The position numbers and the translations under genes were made by a program. A DNA stretch of 64,000 bases. Origin: Syngnathus acus. Lineage: Eukaryota; Chordata; Actinopteri; Syngnathiformes; Syngnathidae. The DNA lies in assembly GCF_901709675.1 (NCBI RefSeq), contig NC_051091.1:4500967-4564966 (forward strand), given 5' to 3'. Under the pieces are notes generated by a model that did not search any database, was not told the DNA's origin, and saw only the letters and a program-made list of their open reading frames with translations. Shown here piece after piece: positions 50,973-63,996 of the stretch (its first letter is position 1; each line of letters opens with the position of its first letter).

Positions 50973-53280
50973 TTGCAAAACCGCAGGTCCTGTCTCGCGT
51001 CTGCCATTTTCGGTGTCCCCACGATCAAGTGACATTATAAAAGCTAAAGCTTTCACCAAGGGCCTCAGTGGTCCAAAATCCAGACAACATAAAGACTTAA
51101 TTATCTTTTTTTTTTGCGGGAACATTTCAAAGTTGGTCGAATCAAGGTCATCAAAAACTAATTGCAAACTAAGCCAGTAGAAAAAAAAACCAAACATTGC
51201 ATTGCTATATTTTTTAATGACTTGAATCACTTTTACAAACTCGATGGTGGGATAATCCTTACTTTTATTTATTTGTATTAATTGCCCAGGGTCCCTGCAA
51301 AAATGTTAATTAATTATCATGAGTCATCATCTCGCATTTGCTCTCTTTGATCATATTCCCGAATTTTACACTTGAACACGCTCATTAGTCTTTTGGCCTA
51401 CTTAATTCCAAGTGACCTCAACAAACGATGCAGTGGAATTGGAGCTCTTGCGGTACTGAGCGCAGTAATTTCATCTCTTTGTGTGTTACCCCAATTCAGC
51501 CACAAGGGGCCTTTTAATGGTAAATCTCTCCTCATTGATTTCTACTCTGCTTTTGCCTGCTTCTATTATCACTGAAGGGTAAAGAAACCCAAGCCCATAG
51601 CAGACGACAGTCTGAGCTGAACCGATGTTGCGTAACGGTTGTACTCCAAGTGTGAACGTGTTAATTAACTTTGGCTTCATCACTATCAGCCGCTTCACCG
51701 TTAATTGCTGATATAAGACAAAATCAAATCCTCGAGATGCATACGGAGTATCTTATTTCGACACCAAAAGACGGCAGGATATAAGTTGTCTTCTTCTGCT
51801 CTTGCTAGTTCTTTCTGAGAGGGATCAGAGCTGATTGGCCTTGCAGCCTGACCCCCATTAGGGCAATCGTGGGAATACTCATCTGGGTCGTCACAATGGG
51901 CATCATCGCATTGTTTATCAGAATCTGTCCGACTTCATGAAGCGATCCAAACAATAGATAGGACGAACAAATGTTTGTACCTCAGAGCTGCATAGTACAT
52001 TTTAAATCATGATGATGGACTTACTCGTTTTTGTTTTTGCACTGGTGCTGGTTTTTAAGGAAGTAATTGACTGCCCGGATTGAAAGTTTAATGACCTGTG
52101 AGTCATCTGCATGTTCTGTTTTTGGGGATTGCTAAGAGGATGGCACATTGATGGAGCGTGAGACGAAATGATATTCTTCAGTATGCTGTGTCGACCCCAG
52201 CCTTTTTAATTTTTCATTATGGCATCAAGAGGAAACTGGTTGTCAATACCAAAAGCGATTGACAGCCTCAGCAGCCCCCCCCCCCCCTTGCTTGTGTCAT
52301 CCATTCAACCGTTAAATATTCTTGAGGGCTGAGGTTGACCGGATCTCTACTCCGCTGTAAGAAAAATAATTAAGTGTATCGCACGACTTACTCCCAGCGG
52401 AACGGCGCCAACTGGATGTGACCCAAGTCGGGCCAATCAGCAGCATTTGTTCAGGAGTCCCAAGACACACGCAGGCACGCACACACTCGCATGTCATTGT
52501 GCTCTTAGGTACTTGGCATTGATTTTCCAGCCTTTTACCATGTATAACTCTGCTCTTTACCTTCAGTGTTTGATTTGTAAATCAGTCCCAGGACACAACG
52601 AACTGCATAAGGGAGGTGAGGAAGGCAGGAAAGTCTCTTAGCACTCAAAATAAATCCACAGCGTATATAAGCGTTGAGCGGAAACATCAATACCATAATA
52701 TACTCCTGTACTCAGTCTCACGATGTGTTATCAATTCGCATGTCACATCTATAAAACAACGGATTCACTTTGTGGTGGAGCAATTCCATCATTGATGCAC
52801 ATTATGGCAACTGTAACAAAAGTACAAGTAAAAATAGATTGTTACTTCTGCCTTTAATGTATTCTATCTCTCCTTTTTTTTTTTTTAAGTACATTGAGCC
52901 TTGCAGAATTTGAGTGGCGCTGCGTGTCATATCACGAGATAACGTTCTAATCATGCAATGTCAAAAAAAAAAACAATAATCATCTCATGTTTGTTTATAG
53001 TTTTCTTACTCTCACCACACTCTGAAGTAAGAATTAAAATAGCAGATTGATATAAAATAAAATGTTTCTTAGGCACATTCCTCAGTTTATTCATATTTGG
53101 TTGCATTATTAATCACTTTTGACCAGGTGCAATGGTTACTTTTCAGGAAACGAGATCACAAAATGTAAACATGATCCAACCTCATCCGGAACAGAGTATT
53201 GTTGTTTTTTGTCAGATGGCTTCACTAATAACGTATTAGTGCACATGGCTTACTTTTGAGAAACCTGTGCGATATCGATT
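50973..53280. other. Intergenic, no gene recognised
   Basis: AT-rich sequence with a C run at 52277-52287, a T run at about 52875-52888 and an unusually TAAT/ATCA-rich non-repetitive patch at 51285-51360. A TATATAAGCG motif occurs at about 52665. No gene is supported. Confidence 0.4.
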
Positions 53281-53375
53281 CCCACTCAGCCACTGAGGTG
53301 TGAATGGAAGTGCTTGACGCTCTGTGTTCCCTGTGATGGACTGCCGACTAATCCGGGTTAAAGTCTGCCTTTCAG
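53281..53375 (+). repeat. Degenerate SINE / L2-CR1-like tail fragment
   Basis: The blocks GGTGTGAATGGAAGTG, CCCTGTGATGGACTGCCGAC and ATCCGGGTTAAAGTCTGCC match the part of the teleost repeat that normally reads GTGTGAATGG, CCCTGTGATGGACTGGCGAC and GTCCAGGGTGTACCCCGCC. Both ends are lost. Confidence 0.6.
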
Positions 53376-53939
53376 CCACAGTACGCTAGGATATGTTCAG
53401 GATAGGTGGTAGGAAATTTAGGAAGACCTTCGTTGGGCCCAGAGTGAAGTGTTGAAGTTGGTATTTCGAAAGGGGCGTTTGTACCGTTGAGGGAGTGAAC
53501 AGAGCAGATTTGATTTTTGGCCAATCGAAGCCCCTGGTTGTAGAACCCAGGCCATACTGTGGATTTATATTCGGGCAAATTTTTGGCCTCAAAAGCTTGG
53601 CCTTTTAAACCGAACGTACAATCACTCTTGTGCCTGTCATTATGCACTTGATAGCCTCCTACAAATTTCCCCAGAAGCCTGACATTGATTTATAGGAGAC
53701 CTCACAACATTTCCCTTCAGCTGAGTCTAATTCTAAGAAAGACCCCCTGGAACCACTGGAGCCAATTAATGTCCACACAGATGTGCAAAGAGGAGAGCTA
53801 AGCTTTGCCGCAGGGTCAAGTGGTCTGAATCTAATCTCTCCAACAGAATTACATTTCCATTATGACCATCCCATAGCTAGTGACTGCCTTAGCGGCCTGA
53901 AAGATATTACGTAAGCACATGATGCCACTGGCGTGGAGT

Positions 53940-54219
53940 CAGAGGCGTAGCCAGGAATTTTTCCAGTAGGGGCGCACGCCCACAGGAAAAAAAAATCGAA
54001 CATCACCCACGCCGTTCGCTGATCGCTAAAACAACATCCGGGTCCGGGAGGCAAACGGTGAATGGATAACATCGCGCACATAGAATAGCGCAAGCACATT
54101 CGCGCAAGACCGAAAGAAAAAAACGGCATGAAAATGAAGAATCGAAAAAGCTCGATTTTTTTCAACCGGGGCGCAGGGAGTCCTAACCGGGGCGCCGCCC
54201 CGGCTTGGCTACGCCTCTG
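53940..54219. mobile_element. 280-bp hAT MITE with intact target duplications
   Basis: The ends CAGAGGCGTAGCCAGG and TTGGCTACGCCTCTG are inverted repeats, and CGTGGAGT flanks both sides (53932-53939 and 54220-54227), the 8-bp duplication typical of hAT. Subterminal GGGGCGC blocks mirror one another. The 132-codon minus-strand frame that covers the element is not a gene. The exact duplications suggest a fairly recent insertion. Confidence 0.9.
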
Positions 54220-55607
54220 CGTGGAGTAACTCCACATGACCCCAGCGGAGCACAACAAGTGCTATGCTCTTACTATTATCATGCACGAAAAGTACTGTCG
54301 ACAGAAGTAGCTAATAAGATGACCGATAAATCACAAATAGATTGATGTGAGCGTAGTCCGTATTCTTTCTTCCCCTCCTTCTAGTTTGCTTTAAATTATT
54401 ATGTTTGTGGAGAAAAGTCCGCCGATGCAAACAGAGAAAATCGAGCACCTGAGGCAAAATAGGGACTTTACACTTGAAAGTGTAAAACATTACTTATGCA
54501 TCGAGTATGTCTTTGAAGAACTCCAGACATGCATATTCCAGAGTCCTTCACCCCAAATAATGCATATATAAAATCAATTATTCATTTGTGACTGTTTATT
54601 TGACTTCAAAAAGTATGACGGAACGCCTTGATGTCGGTGGGGAAGAAGCTGTTCACATGCATACAATGCCCTCCATGGAAGTTTGCACTATGACGCGTCC
54701 TTGAACGTCAATTAGATAAGTGATCGCTTGGAAAAACTGACAGCCCTTCAAGATCATCGGTGTTATGACGCCAGCGCCCGCACCTGTGCATTAGGGCAGC
54801 TTAGAATGCATCGCAGTTATTGAATGAGGCAGAGGTGAACGTTGGCTACCAAGACTCGTTCTCACCGTGTGAATATTATTTGCCTCATCGAAAAGATCAC
54901 AATCCGGCCAAATTTGAGTGGAAAGCAAACAAGGTTCTGATTTATGATCAGCGCCACCTTTGAGAACAAACCGCATGGCGCTACTTTTCAGCTAACGCTG
55001 TAATTACACTTTTTACTACACTCTTCTAGTCTGGACCTTTACTTGCTCTCTTCCAATGTGTGGGTTTAATTTCAGAAGCCGAGTCTGGAGTGTGGGAGTC
55101 GGGCCAGCGGCTGTCAGCAATCAATCATTCCTCTGCCTTCGACATTTCTTCTCTTGCTCAGCTCTGCCGAGGAGAATATTTTGCAGCTTGACTTTTTTTG
55201 TTGTTGTTTTTTTTGCGACCTCATACCTCATCCTCACTGGCAAGCTTTCTCGGTTCTGGATTTCACCGCGCTTAGCTCTGGTTCCGAACCTTTCTCAAGG
55301 CCTCTTGATAACCTCAGCGCTCGCCCTCCCCAGCGCATCCAAGAAAGTTTAGAATCTAAAATAGTAAACTTGATTATTCTCTCCAATCTGTGTTGCATAT
55401 TTCCCTGCCAGGATTGACATCATAGCCAATAAGAGGCGAACAAAGCTGGAGCGATATGGCAACAAAACGGTCGGTTCGCTAGGGATTCCAAAACTGTTCA
55501 CATGGAAATGTGGCTTCAAAGCCAAACAGAGATGATAATTAGAGGACTTGCATCAAACAAAATGTCAAATTTACCCCTCAGTCGAGGTTTCCCTAAAGTA
55601 TAGTACT

Positions 55608-55632
55608 CTTCCTTCCTTCCTTCCTTCCTTTT
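55608..55632. repeat. CTTC tetranucleotide repeat
   Basis: A short pure CTTC run. Confidence 0.9.
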
Positions 55633-56835
55633 TGCTATTAGCAGTGTAAAGCTTCATTAGCTATTGTTATACTAGCAGATTAGACACGTGTTTAAACATA
55701 AAACATTAAAAACATAACATCCACTCTTTGCTATGAATAACTAAGCAGCTACGGGTACTGAGACACAATTAGATTAAGATTATGGTAATTAGGTATGTAA
55801 GACTATGATTATTTTTGCAATACAATGTTTTAACTAAAAGGATACCTCATCCAGACAAAATTCTGTAATATCAATACGTCTACTATATGGAATTGAAGAA
55901 GGGAAAACGCTTTAGGAATTCATCAAGCCTAGATTTTGTTGAATATGAAAACACGTCTACTTTAAATGTGATATGAAGCTGATATACTAAGAATTTTTTC
56001 TCTCCCTTCCTCAGCAAGAAAAACTGCTACAGAGCTCAGCGATAAAACCTAAATTTGATAAGATGACAGTCATTGGACAGATTTAGCGCCGGGAGTGTGA
56101 ACGTAATTTTAGGAGGTGTCGCGGTGTACTGTGCATGCCTTTTGTTATGTGGAATATGACAAATGGGTAATTATAAATGTTGTCATTGGGAGATTTGATA
56201 CGCACATGAAGAATACTAACATTCTCATCATATTAATTGAAAATTTGTCATAAAGGGAGGTTAAAAAAAAAAAATTCATTACATTCCAACAAGCCATGGA
56301 TGATGATGGCCCTACGAAAATCAATTTATACTTAATTAAAAAAAATAATAAATGTGTCAAAATAAAAATGAATGTGGACGTTTTTGCTTCAGTGTCGAGG
56401 TGGACATGTGGACGCACTGATGCAATCGGGCGTCAACCGGTGGCAGCCAGTCACTAAGCTCCCAATCTGTAAACCAAGTCACGGCGGGACTGTCTCATTA
56501 CAGCTGAACATCCAAATGTTGAAGTCATCATACCCACCCGCATGAAACGTGTCATTAGTATTTCATCATTTACACAAAAATGAATGTTTACACATGATCC
56601 TAAACTGGTTTTTATTTTTATTGATGTCTATCTATGTGTATCTGCCATATCAATGATGACTCCTGTAATGCTTAGAACAGTACAAGTGAAAGAATCACCA
56701 GACACTTGGAAATGGGAGATAAATTGGGAGGCATATTTAAAGACATTTTCCCTCTTTCTACAATTCATCTCCTGCACGTAAGCTACATGATCTCGTGTTG
56801 ACCAAAGTGAAGTCCCTTTATTCATAATTTGAAAT

Positions 56836-56885
56836 GAGAGAGAGAGAGAGAGAGCGAGAGAGATTGCGAGAGAGCAGAGCGAGAG
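56836..56885. repeat. GA microsatellite (imperfect)
   Basis: An AG tract interrupted by GCGAG, ATTGCG and CAGAGC, forming a polypurine stretch of about 50 bases. Confidence 0.85.
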
Positions 56886-58929
56886 GTACGGAAATTTCTA
56901 AAAAAGGAGAGCAACTAAATCCCGAGTGAGTAATCAATTCACAAGTGCATCATAAAGGACACGTCTCTCCGGGGCCTCGCTAAATGTGATTGATGTTGTT
57001 TAAAGTAGCAGCAGTATGTTAACGCCGATCTTCAAATGGATCCTAAAGGAGTCGTTCTCCCGCCAAACTCTAAACACATTTATGATCCTTTTGCGGACAG
57101 CCCGACATCAACGCTCGCCGAGGTTCCTTACTGATGTCACCAATTATCTTCCCGCTCTTTCCTTCTTATTGTTGTGTTACCTAGCGCCTGCAAGTGTGAC
57201 ACATTGTCAACATTGCCGACATCTGCTTGCAGATCTTTACAGCAGCGAGGGCAATAATCCAATCTTGTGCGGCAATAACAAGCGGTTTCAAAAATGTCAC
57301 TCGAGAGACCTTTCCTTGTGATTATGTTCATCATCTTTCAAGGAAGAACCAACCGTGGTGACATTTGTTTGGAGGTGGACCAGTGCTGAGGTCAAGACCT
57401 TTCGCAACACGTGTTGCTTTTCTATCAATTGCACTTTCCGAACAGGCTATTTCTATTTGAAAGGACAAAGTATAGAGTGGGCGTTGTGTACAGTTTATTC
57501 GTGCAGGAGAAATAATCAATCCGTCTTAGAAATGAGTCCGTCTTGTGTGGTTTTGGAAAATAAATTCTCTCTCATTGGTTGTTGTTGCCTTGATATTTTG
57601 AGGGTTTTTTTGTGCACTGAAATATACTGTAAAAGAATGCAATTTGTATTTTCAAACAATGCAATTTGTATTTTTCGGGCTCAAAGTAATTGAAGTTTTT
57701 GTGCAGTAGATTGTTTTCTGTTTATACCTAGTATTTATACTTTATATATATGTATATCCACCTTGTTTTTGCTTTTCATTTTATTTGTCTTCATTTGATT
57801 GATGATGTATAGTTTACATGTTTGAAACAAATGGAATTCATTCATTCATTCAAGTTGAAACAACTTTAAAATTTCCAGTCTTGACATTTAGGGCAAGGAA
57901 GCAATTTGATTCTAACGAGTCGGCGGCATATGCTGTTTGCTTTGCTATTCTGTTTCATTTTCCCTTGAAAAGCACATTAAGCACTTTCCATTACTGCCCA
58001 ACTGATTTAACATAAGAAATTCTGCATTACGCTATTAAGAAAATGGATGAATGAATAGGTACATTTCTATTCCCTTAAGTAATCAGTGACACGAAGTCAA
58101 TGGCCCAACACTTGAAAATCGTACACGCGGTGCCTTATTACATTTTAATAACTTAAGCCGTCAAATCATCAGAGGAACATTTTCTTACAAGTGTTTTGGT
58201 TGTTTCCTAAATTAGTCATAATCCTCAGCTGGCAGAGTGCATTGCAGACGACACTTTTCTGCTAAGGACTCGAACACACAAATGCACTCACACATCATCA
58301 TCATCACCATCAGGCATCCCAAATTATGAAACGCACCACATTGCAACTGCCCCAACCAGGAGAGGCAATTATTTATGGTTCTAAGGGTATTATGACGAGG
58401 GATCGTTATTAATATGTAACTGTCCTCCACACAACATGCATGCAAGCATTTCTCATTCTTGCAATGTATTATTATTGTGTGCAACAAAATGTAAAAGTTG
58501 TGTTATTTCCTGTCCAGAAAGCCCCATCCTGACAAAATTGCCGTTTTTGGCACCGAGGATCCATTTGCTCGCCTCAATCTACTGTACTCGTGAGGCAGAC
58601 TGCAAATTAGCGAGAGCTGCTTTATCTAATTAAGAGAGTGTATCATTAGTGGGCAGGCCCTTTGGCTGCGAGCTTTTCATTTATGTAACTGAGAAGAACA
58701 GAAGTTGGAGCCAGCGATATTCGACACCAACACAACTGAAGAATGAACTTGAAATGTATTAAAAGGTGCCACAAACAGTTTATTGAGTTAATTTTTCCCA
58801 ACGTTGCTACAAGAGGCCAGCTCCACTCATAACAACATAAAGTTGAGGAAAAGACAACAAAATGTTGGCATTGAATAGAGGACATTCACAAATGTTCCCA
58901 GTTTACACCAGGCACTTAAACCATGACTG

Positions 58930-59230
58930 TACACTACCGTTCAAACGTTTGAGGTCACTTACAAATGTCCTAATTTGTCAAATAAAATCTCAGTTTTTAA
59001 TAATTTTAGTCATCAGGAATGCACTCTATACATTGTAAATGTGTTAAACGACTATTCAAGCTGAAAAAGTCTTTTTTTAATGCAATATTTACCATCCCTC
59101 CAGTGTTCTAATTGTGCTAGAAGGCTAATGGATGATTAGAAAAACCTTAAAAATCCTTGTGCAATTATGATAGTTTTCGTGATCAACACTAAATTGTCTG
59201 GGTGACCCCAAACCTTTGAACAGTAATGTA
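58930..59230. mobile_element. 301-bp TA-flanked MITE (Tc1/mariner-like ends)
   Basis: The left end TACACTACCGTTCAAACG, continuing TTTGAGGTCAC, pairs with the right end, which in reverse complement is TACATTACTGTTCAAAGG continuing TTTGGGGTCAC. The ends differ at a few positions and the element is bounded by TA. The CACTACCGTTCAAA-GTTTGGGGTCAC end is a very common teleost repeat end. The body is non-coding and AT-rich. Divergence of the ends suggests an older copy than the MITE at 41575. Confidence 0.8.
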
Positions 59231-60597
59231 TATCCGAGCAGGGGTCAAATCGAGCAGAGCTGGGTGAGAACGAGTGGACCAAAATATTTTTTTTACTTGG
59301 TGCCTATGAGGGTGCCTTAAACATAGAAGTACGTCTCCTTTAAGAAGACACTTTGCTGCTGAGCTGTCGGAAAATAGGTTGCACATTTTTCTTAGTCAAT
59401 CCGCATTCATATTTCAAAGTCCATACGGCGGTGCAATAGCATGAACGCGCTCATGGGTACAATTTCTTTCTGCCATCTGCGTCGCAATGCATATTTGCCA
59501 AAAAAGAGGAAATGATTAATACAAGCCACGACACATATTCAGTTTTGTGCATCTCGGTATGCCGTCTTGCAGCAAACGGCAGGCTCTCACCTCAGAGACT
59601 TCAGCTGCTTTCAGGCCCTACAAAGGCTTCTCGACAGTTCTTCCCCGCGACCCCCCCGTTTTTCCGTGCCAGTAAATGAAATCCCCACTTGATAATATTG
59701 AATGTGATGTGAGAGCACGCGATCGAGGGCACTTTAATCTCAAAGATACCCCCGAAGGTTTGGGCCTCGACACTCCTCGTTCAAACGTTCAACTGCCGCG
59801 CCAAGATGAGAAGGAGTCGAGCAGAAGCACTCGGTCTTTCCCCCTTGTCCCGCCGTGACTGTCACCGAGTCCCAATTTCACTCAAATCGGTAAATATTTG
59901 AGGCAGCGAGAGCAATACATTTGATGGATTAACTGCAACTCGTGAGGCCGATAAAAGAAAACATTTTGATGGCTAAACTGAAAAAGTCTGACAATGACCG
60001 ATGCGCCTCCAGCGTGCTCCCGGAACGATGAACACGAGAGTACAAACAACAAATGCTCTGCTTGGGAAAGCTGAGGACATAATGCACTTTTAATATCATT
60101 TGTGCAAAAAGAAAAAAGCGATGAGATAAATCGGTGAGCTGTGAAATTGTGTCGTCAGACATCATCTAAATGAGACCGATTGAGAAGGCGAATAAGATTT
60201 TACAATATGCATTTGCAGATTCGGGTGCAGTGATTTGCGGAACTTTAAGCACATGAAACAATTTTGAAATTGTGGAGCAAGTTCCATAACGCCTTCCTTT
60301 TGTCCTATAATTAATTTTGGCATATAAAGTAAGCGAAAAGTGGCATTGGCCTTTTAAGCTCATCATTACCAGATCAGTAAAAAAATATAATCTGTAAAGC
60401 TTTCATCATGTTTATATTCATATTCTCCCCTTTCATATTGCAGCACAAGTTTCCCAGAGGACACATTTAGAAGTATTGTCTCAATAGGCGCTCTTGTGTT
60501 TACACATTACACGCTTTTTCATAACTCCATTTGCACACAAGTAGATAAGGATGCACTGTGGAGCCAAAATAGAAAAACATTCCAGCAAAGACAAAGC

Positions 60598-60619
60598 GCC
60601 GCATTAATTAAAATGCGGC
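60598..60619. repeat. 8-bp-arm palindrome around TTAATTAA
   Basis: GCCGCATT and AATGCGGC are exact reverse complements around AATTAA. A second ATAATTAAA follows at about 60624. The TAATTA cores are the preferred site of many homeodomain proteins, so a regulatory role is possible but unproven. Confidence 0.6.
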
Positions 60620-62338
60620 ATGCATAATTAAAGTGGGCATAACCTCGCTTTAACTGCCGCTATGAGTAAAGCAAATAGTTCAAAAACAAAGCCGGAAGCT
60701 TTTTGCCTGTTATCTTGAGCTCAGTCTTCAATTTGGAGTTTTTGGAGCCTCTAAGTGGTGTTGCCACTAAAGGAATTGTCTCATGTTTTGTTTTTGTTTT
60801 TTACAGCCATCATTCTTTGGACAAAAAATGTTACCCTTGTTGGTGGAAATTAATTTTAGCAGCTAACTCATAAAAATCTACTTTTCTTTCATATATATTT
60901 GAGAGACAGTTGCTTTTAATGACCAAAAAACATTTGACTGCACCAACCAATGGTGTTTTATTAGAGATGACAACAAGAAGACACCACCGGAGTTTTCATT
61001 TTGTTTGGATCCATTTAGGATTATATTTGTATTGATTTGGTCATTGTGTCATTCTTCATTTAATTCCAATTATATAAATCGTGTTACTGCTGTATTGATT
61101 GACAGAAATCAAGATATACGTTTGGGAGGTGCTACTAATGGAGCATATATTGTAGAGTTCACAAAAGTGAAGCTATAGGAGCCCTATTAGAAGACTTAAA
61201 ACGTAAAAACTTGTTAATATACTATAGAGAGTGTATATATATATATTAATTATGTATTCAGGTGACTGTGTGTATGTTTAGAAGTGTCACTTAAAAGCCT
61301 GAAATGTGTTTGTAGCACACGTGAACATTTAGGAGGCCACGTTGGTGTTCATTTTCTAAACTCGCTCCCTTCTCGTAATTTCCGAGACTGTTTTCACAAG
61401 TGTCGCGCCTGTTCGTCCAATGAGCCGTACCGAGCCACTTCATCGCCAGACAAGCGGCGGCCGGGAAGAAGGAGAGAAAATTAAGAGCCCATATGATTTT
61501 GCACGACGCTCGGCGGCCCGCTGCGTGAAACAGCGCTTTGCGAAATGAAAGACAATGTGAAGCTTTTTTGGAAATAAATGCGAGTGGCATCATTCATCAC
61601 CGGGTTACTGCAGCAGTTGCACTCCCATGTCACACTGGGGCTGTTGTTCACTCTGCAACTTGCATTGCAGCATCAGAAACAGCAAATCACAGTGGGGCTT
61701 CTTTTTGAGGCTATTTACCATCAGAATATTAAAAAAAAAAAAAAAAAAGGAGGGGGGGCAGCGTATAGCAGTCATCTATCCTTGTGTGGCCACAAGGAGT
61801 TTAAAGATGACAGCCATGCACACTCCTGCTGTTGTTTGCAGGCATGTTGTTATTGGAAGTTTTTTCTTTTTGTTTTAGATTAATGTCCAATACAAAATAA
61901 TGTTTTGGAAGCTGCCACCATGAGACCTGCTGTTCTTATTTCATATTAGAGCTTACTTTGCACTTCTTTGTGAGTGTGTGCTTATGTGTATTTGCTCGGA
62001 AATTGTCAGCACATTATTTAAGGCTGACTGTGGACATTTAGCTTTTGGAAAGCACAACTACGGGAGTCGAGATGCTTTCATAGCATTAGAGAGGCTTGGA
62101 TTTGCTGATAAGAATCTGGATGAAAATAATAGCAATAAATGAATATTCACCTGAATGTCTTTTATAGTGTATACAATTGAATCTAGGTTGAGAAGGATTT
62201 GCAGATCACTGTTTTCTGTTTTTCTTTACCTTTTATACAGTGTCCCCAAGCAAGCACTGTTTTGCATGTATTATGTTATTTCAGTCCTTGGAGAAATTAA
62301 TTTTTCACTCTGCTGGGTATATTGTGTTGGATGCATTA

Positions 62339-62378
62339 TACACACACACGCACACACGCATACACACACACACACACA
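62339..62378. repeat. CA microsatellite
   Basis: A 40-base CA tract with two CG and one AT interruption. Confidence 0.9.
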
Positions 62379-63957
62379 TTTTGCACATCACATGCAGGGA
62401 GGGAGAGATGTCAAAATGTGCTCCAGGGCAACTTGACTGTGCGAAGGAAGTAGACTAGAATCTCTCCCCCAACCAGTTTCAAAATTCAGATGTTTTTTTT
62501 GTTGTTTCCAATGTTGTTCTCCAAACACATCAATAAACAATCTGTTTTCTAAAGTTACATTTATGACTTTGATCCATCTAATTTCAAACCGAGTGTTGTC
62601 ATTTTCAAAGGCAGCCAATAAAATAAATGTTTACGTGTGTTATATTTGGGGGGCATGTGCACAAGAATATAAATAATCATCTTAACACAAGTCCCTCCTT
62701 CAGTCAGCCTTGAGCTGCGCTTGTTTGATGAGCGAGATCTTCGGCTTCGCTTTTCATTCAACTCATTTTTAAATGATTTGGAAATGTCTTTTCTCATCAA
62801 TTTTGCAGACTTCAAAAGCAGCATTTAGTTGCTGCCTTTAAAACAAGTTTTATTGCAATGACAAAATGAATGTGGCTTATGCGAATGGCCTCGCCTTGCG
62901 AACAAAAGAATTTACACAATTACACATTGTTAGCCTTCACATTATTTGTTCCCTTTTTTTGTGGAGCCAATCTTTCAGGAAAGATGCTTATTAGTAGTAT
63001 ATCCCCCCAAAAAAAAATGTTTATTCTGGGAGAAGTTGGAAAATCTACACATATAAATAAATAGCCGTCATTAACAGTCCAGAATGTGTTTTGTGCAAAG
63101 TGTGCAGTTTGAAATTTGAATCTCACTTTAATGGGGCTTTTAATGTGAACACATCAAGTTCAAGTTTTCAAGGGCCTGCATCTGACAGCTGGACTAACAA
63201 ACAAACATACGCCTCATCTCAGAAATCAAAAAACAATTAGCGGAGAAACACGTCCACTTGTCGTCTGATTGCAAAAACAAAACCAAAAGCTAATTATTGT
63301 AATGACTGTCAACATTTCTTTGCGCGTGGAAAAAAAAAGAATTGCTGTGCTATCTTTGGGTAGCAGACGCCATCGAGTGCATCACAATTACGGGAGGTGA
63401 AACGATAGAACAACTAACTTCAAAGTGCAACGAAAAGCGAGCTGCCTTCACACGAGTCGTGACTTGTTTTCAAAAGGTGAGAGCGAGGTTTTCAGTCGAG
63501 GGGGGGTTGAGACAGACCGTGTCCTCACAAGAACTATTGCTTTTCATCAGCTCAAAATCTGGAGCCTGGCAGAAAAAAAAAACTGACCAGATGACCTTCC
63601 ACTGGAAACCAAAGGAGCAGACCTTGGAAGATTGTCCATTGATAGTAAGGAGACACGAGTCTGAATAGGAATATATTCCAATTGGAGAAGGAGGGGGGGG
63701 TGGACTTGATGCATTTATTTATTTTTTCTTCCCGAGTTTTCCTTTGTGCTGCAGTCAGTCCCTTCGTTTTCAGTGTACAATTTGAGTGTGTGGGCCCGCG
63801 TGGGGGTCGGGTTGGGGTCACGTGAAGCGCCACAGGAACGCGCAGATCCAGCTTGACTCCAACAGAGACAGACGTAGGCCTCCTAGTTCTTTGTTTAATC
63901 ACCTCTCCAAGGGATACATAGCCCCACGGAGCCAAGTTGGCTTCAGGCAGGACACAT

Positions 63958-63964
<7 letters not shown>

Positions 63965-63996
<32 letters not shown>

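Larger units (their letters stand above)
54228..58929. other. Intergenic, no gene recognised
   Basis: About 4.7 kb with a CTTC/CCTT run (55608-55632), a GA tract (56836-56885) and AT-rich sequence. Frames up to 112 codons (57355-57693, plus) lack any recognisable family signature. Confidence 0.4.
59231..63964. other. Intergenic, no gene recognised
   Basis: About 4.7 kb with A19/G7 at 61731-61757, a CA tract at 62339-62378 and an AT run at 61236-61246. A TAATTA-rich palindromic patch at 60590-60660 is described separately. No coding exon is supported. Confidence 0.4.

Noticed and set aside
53372-53647. 91-codon minus-strand frame with a fairly protein-like composition
   Set aside because: It could not be matched to any family, and its low-coordinate end abuts a SINE-tail fragment; not strong enough to call.
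53860-54258. 132-codon minus-strand frame
   Set aside because: It coincides with the 280-bp hAT MITE and its flanks and has no transposase motif.
63552-63995. 147-codon minus-strand frame beginning with a CVCV run
   Set aside because: The start is the translated CA microsatellite; the remainder has no recognisable domain.
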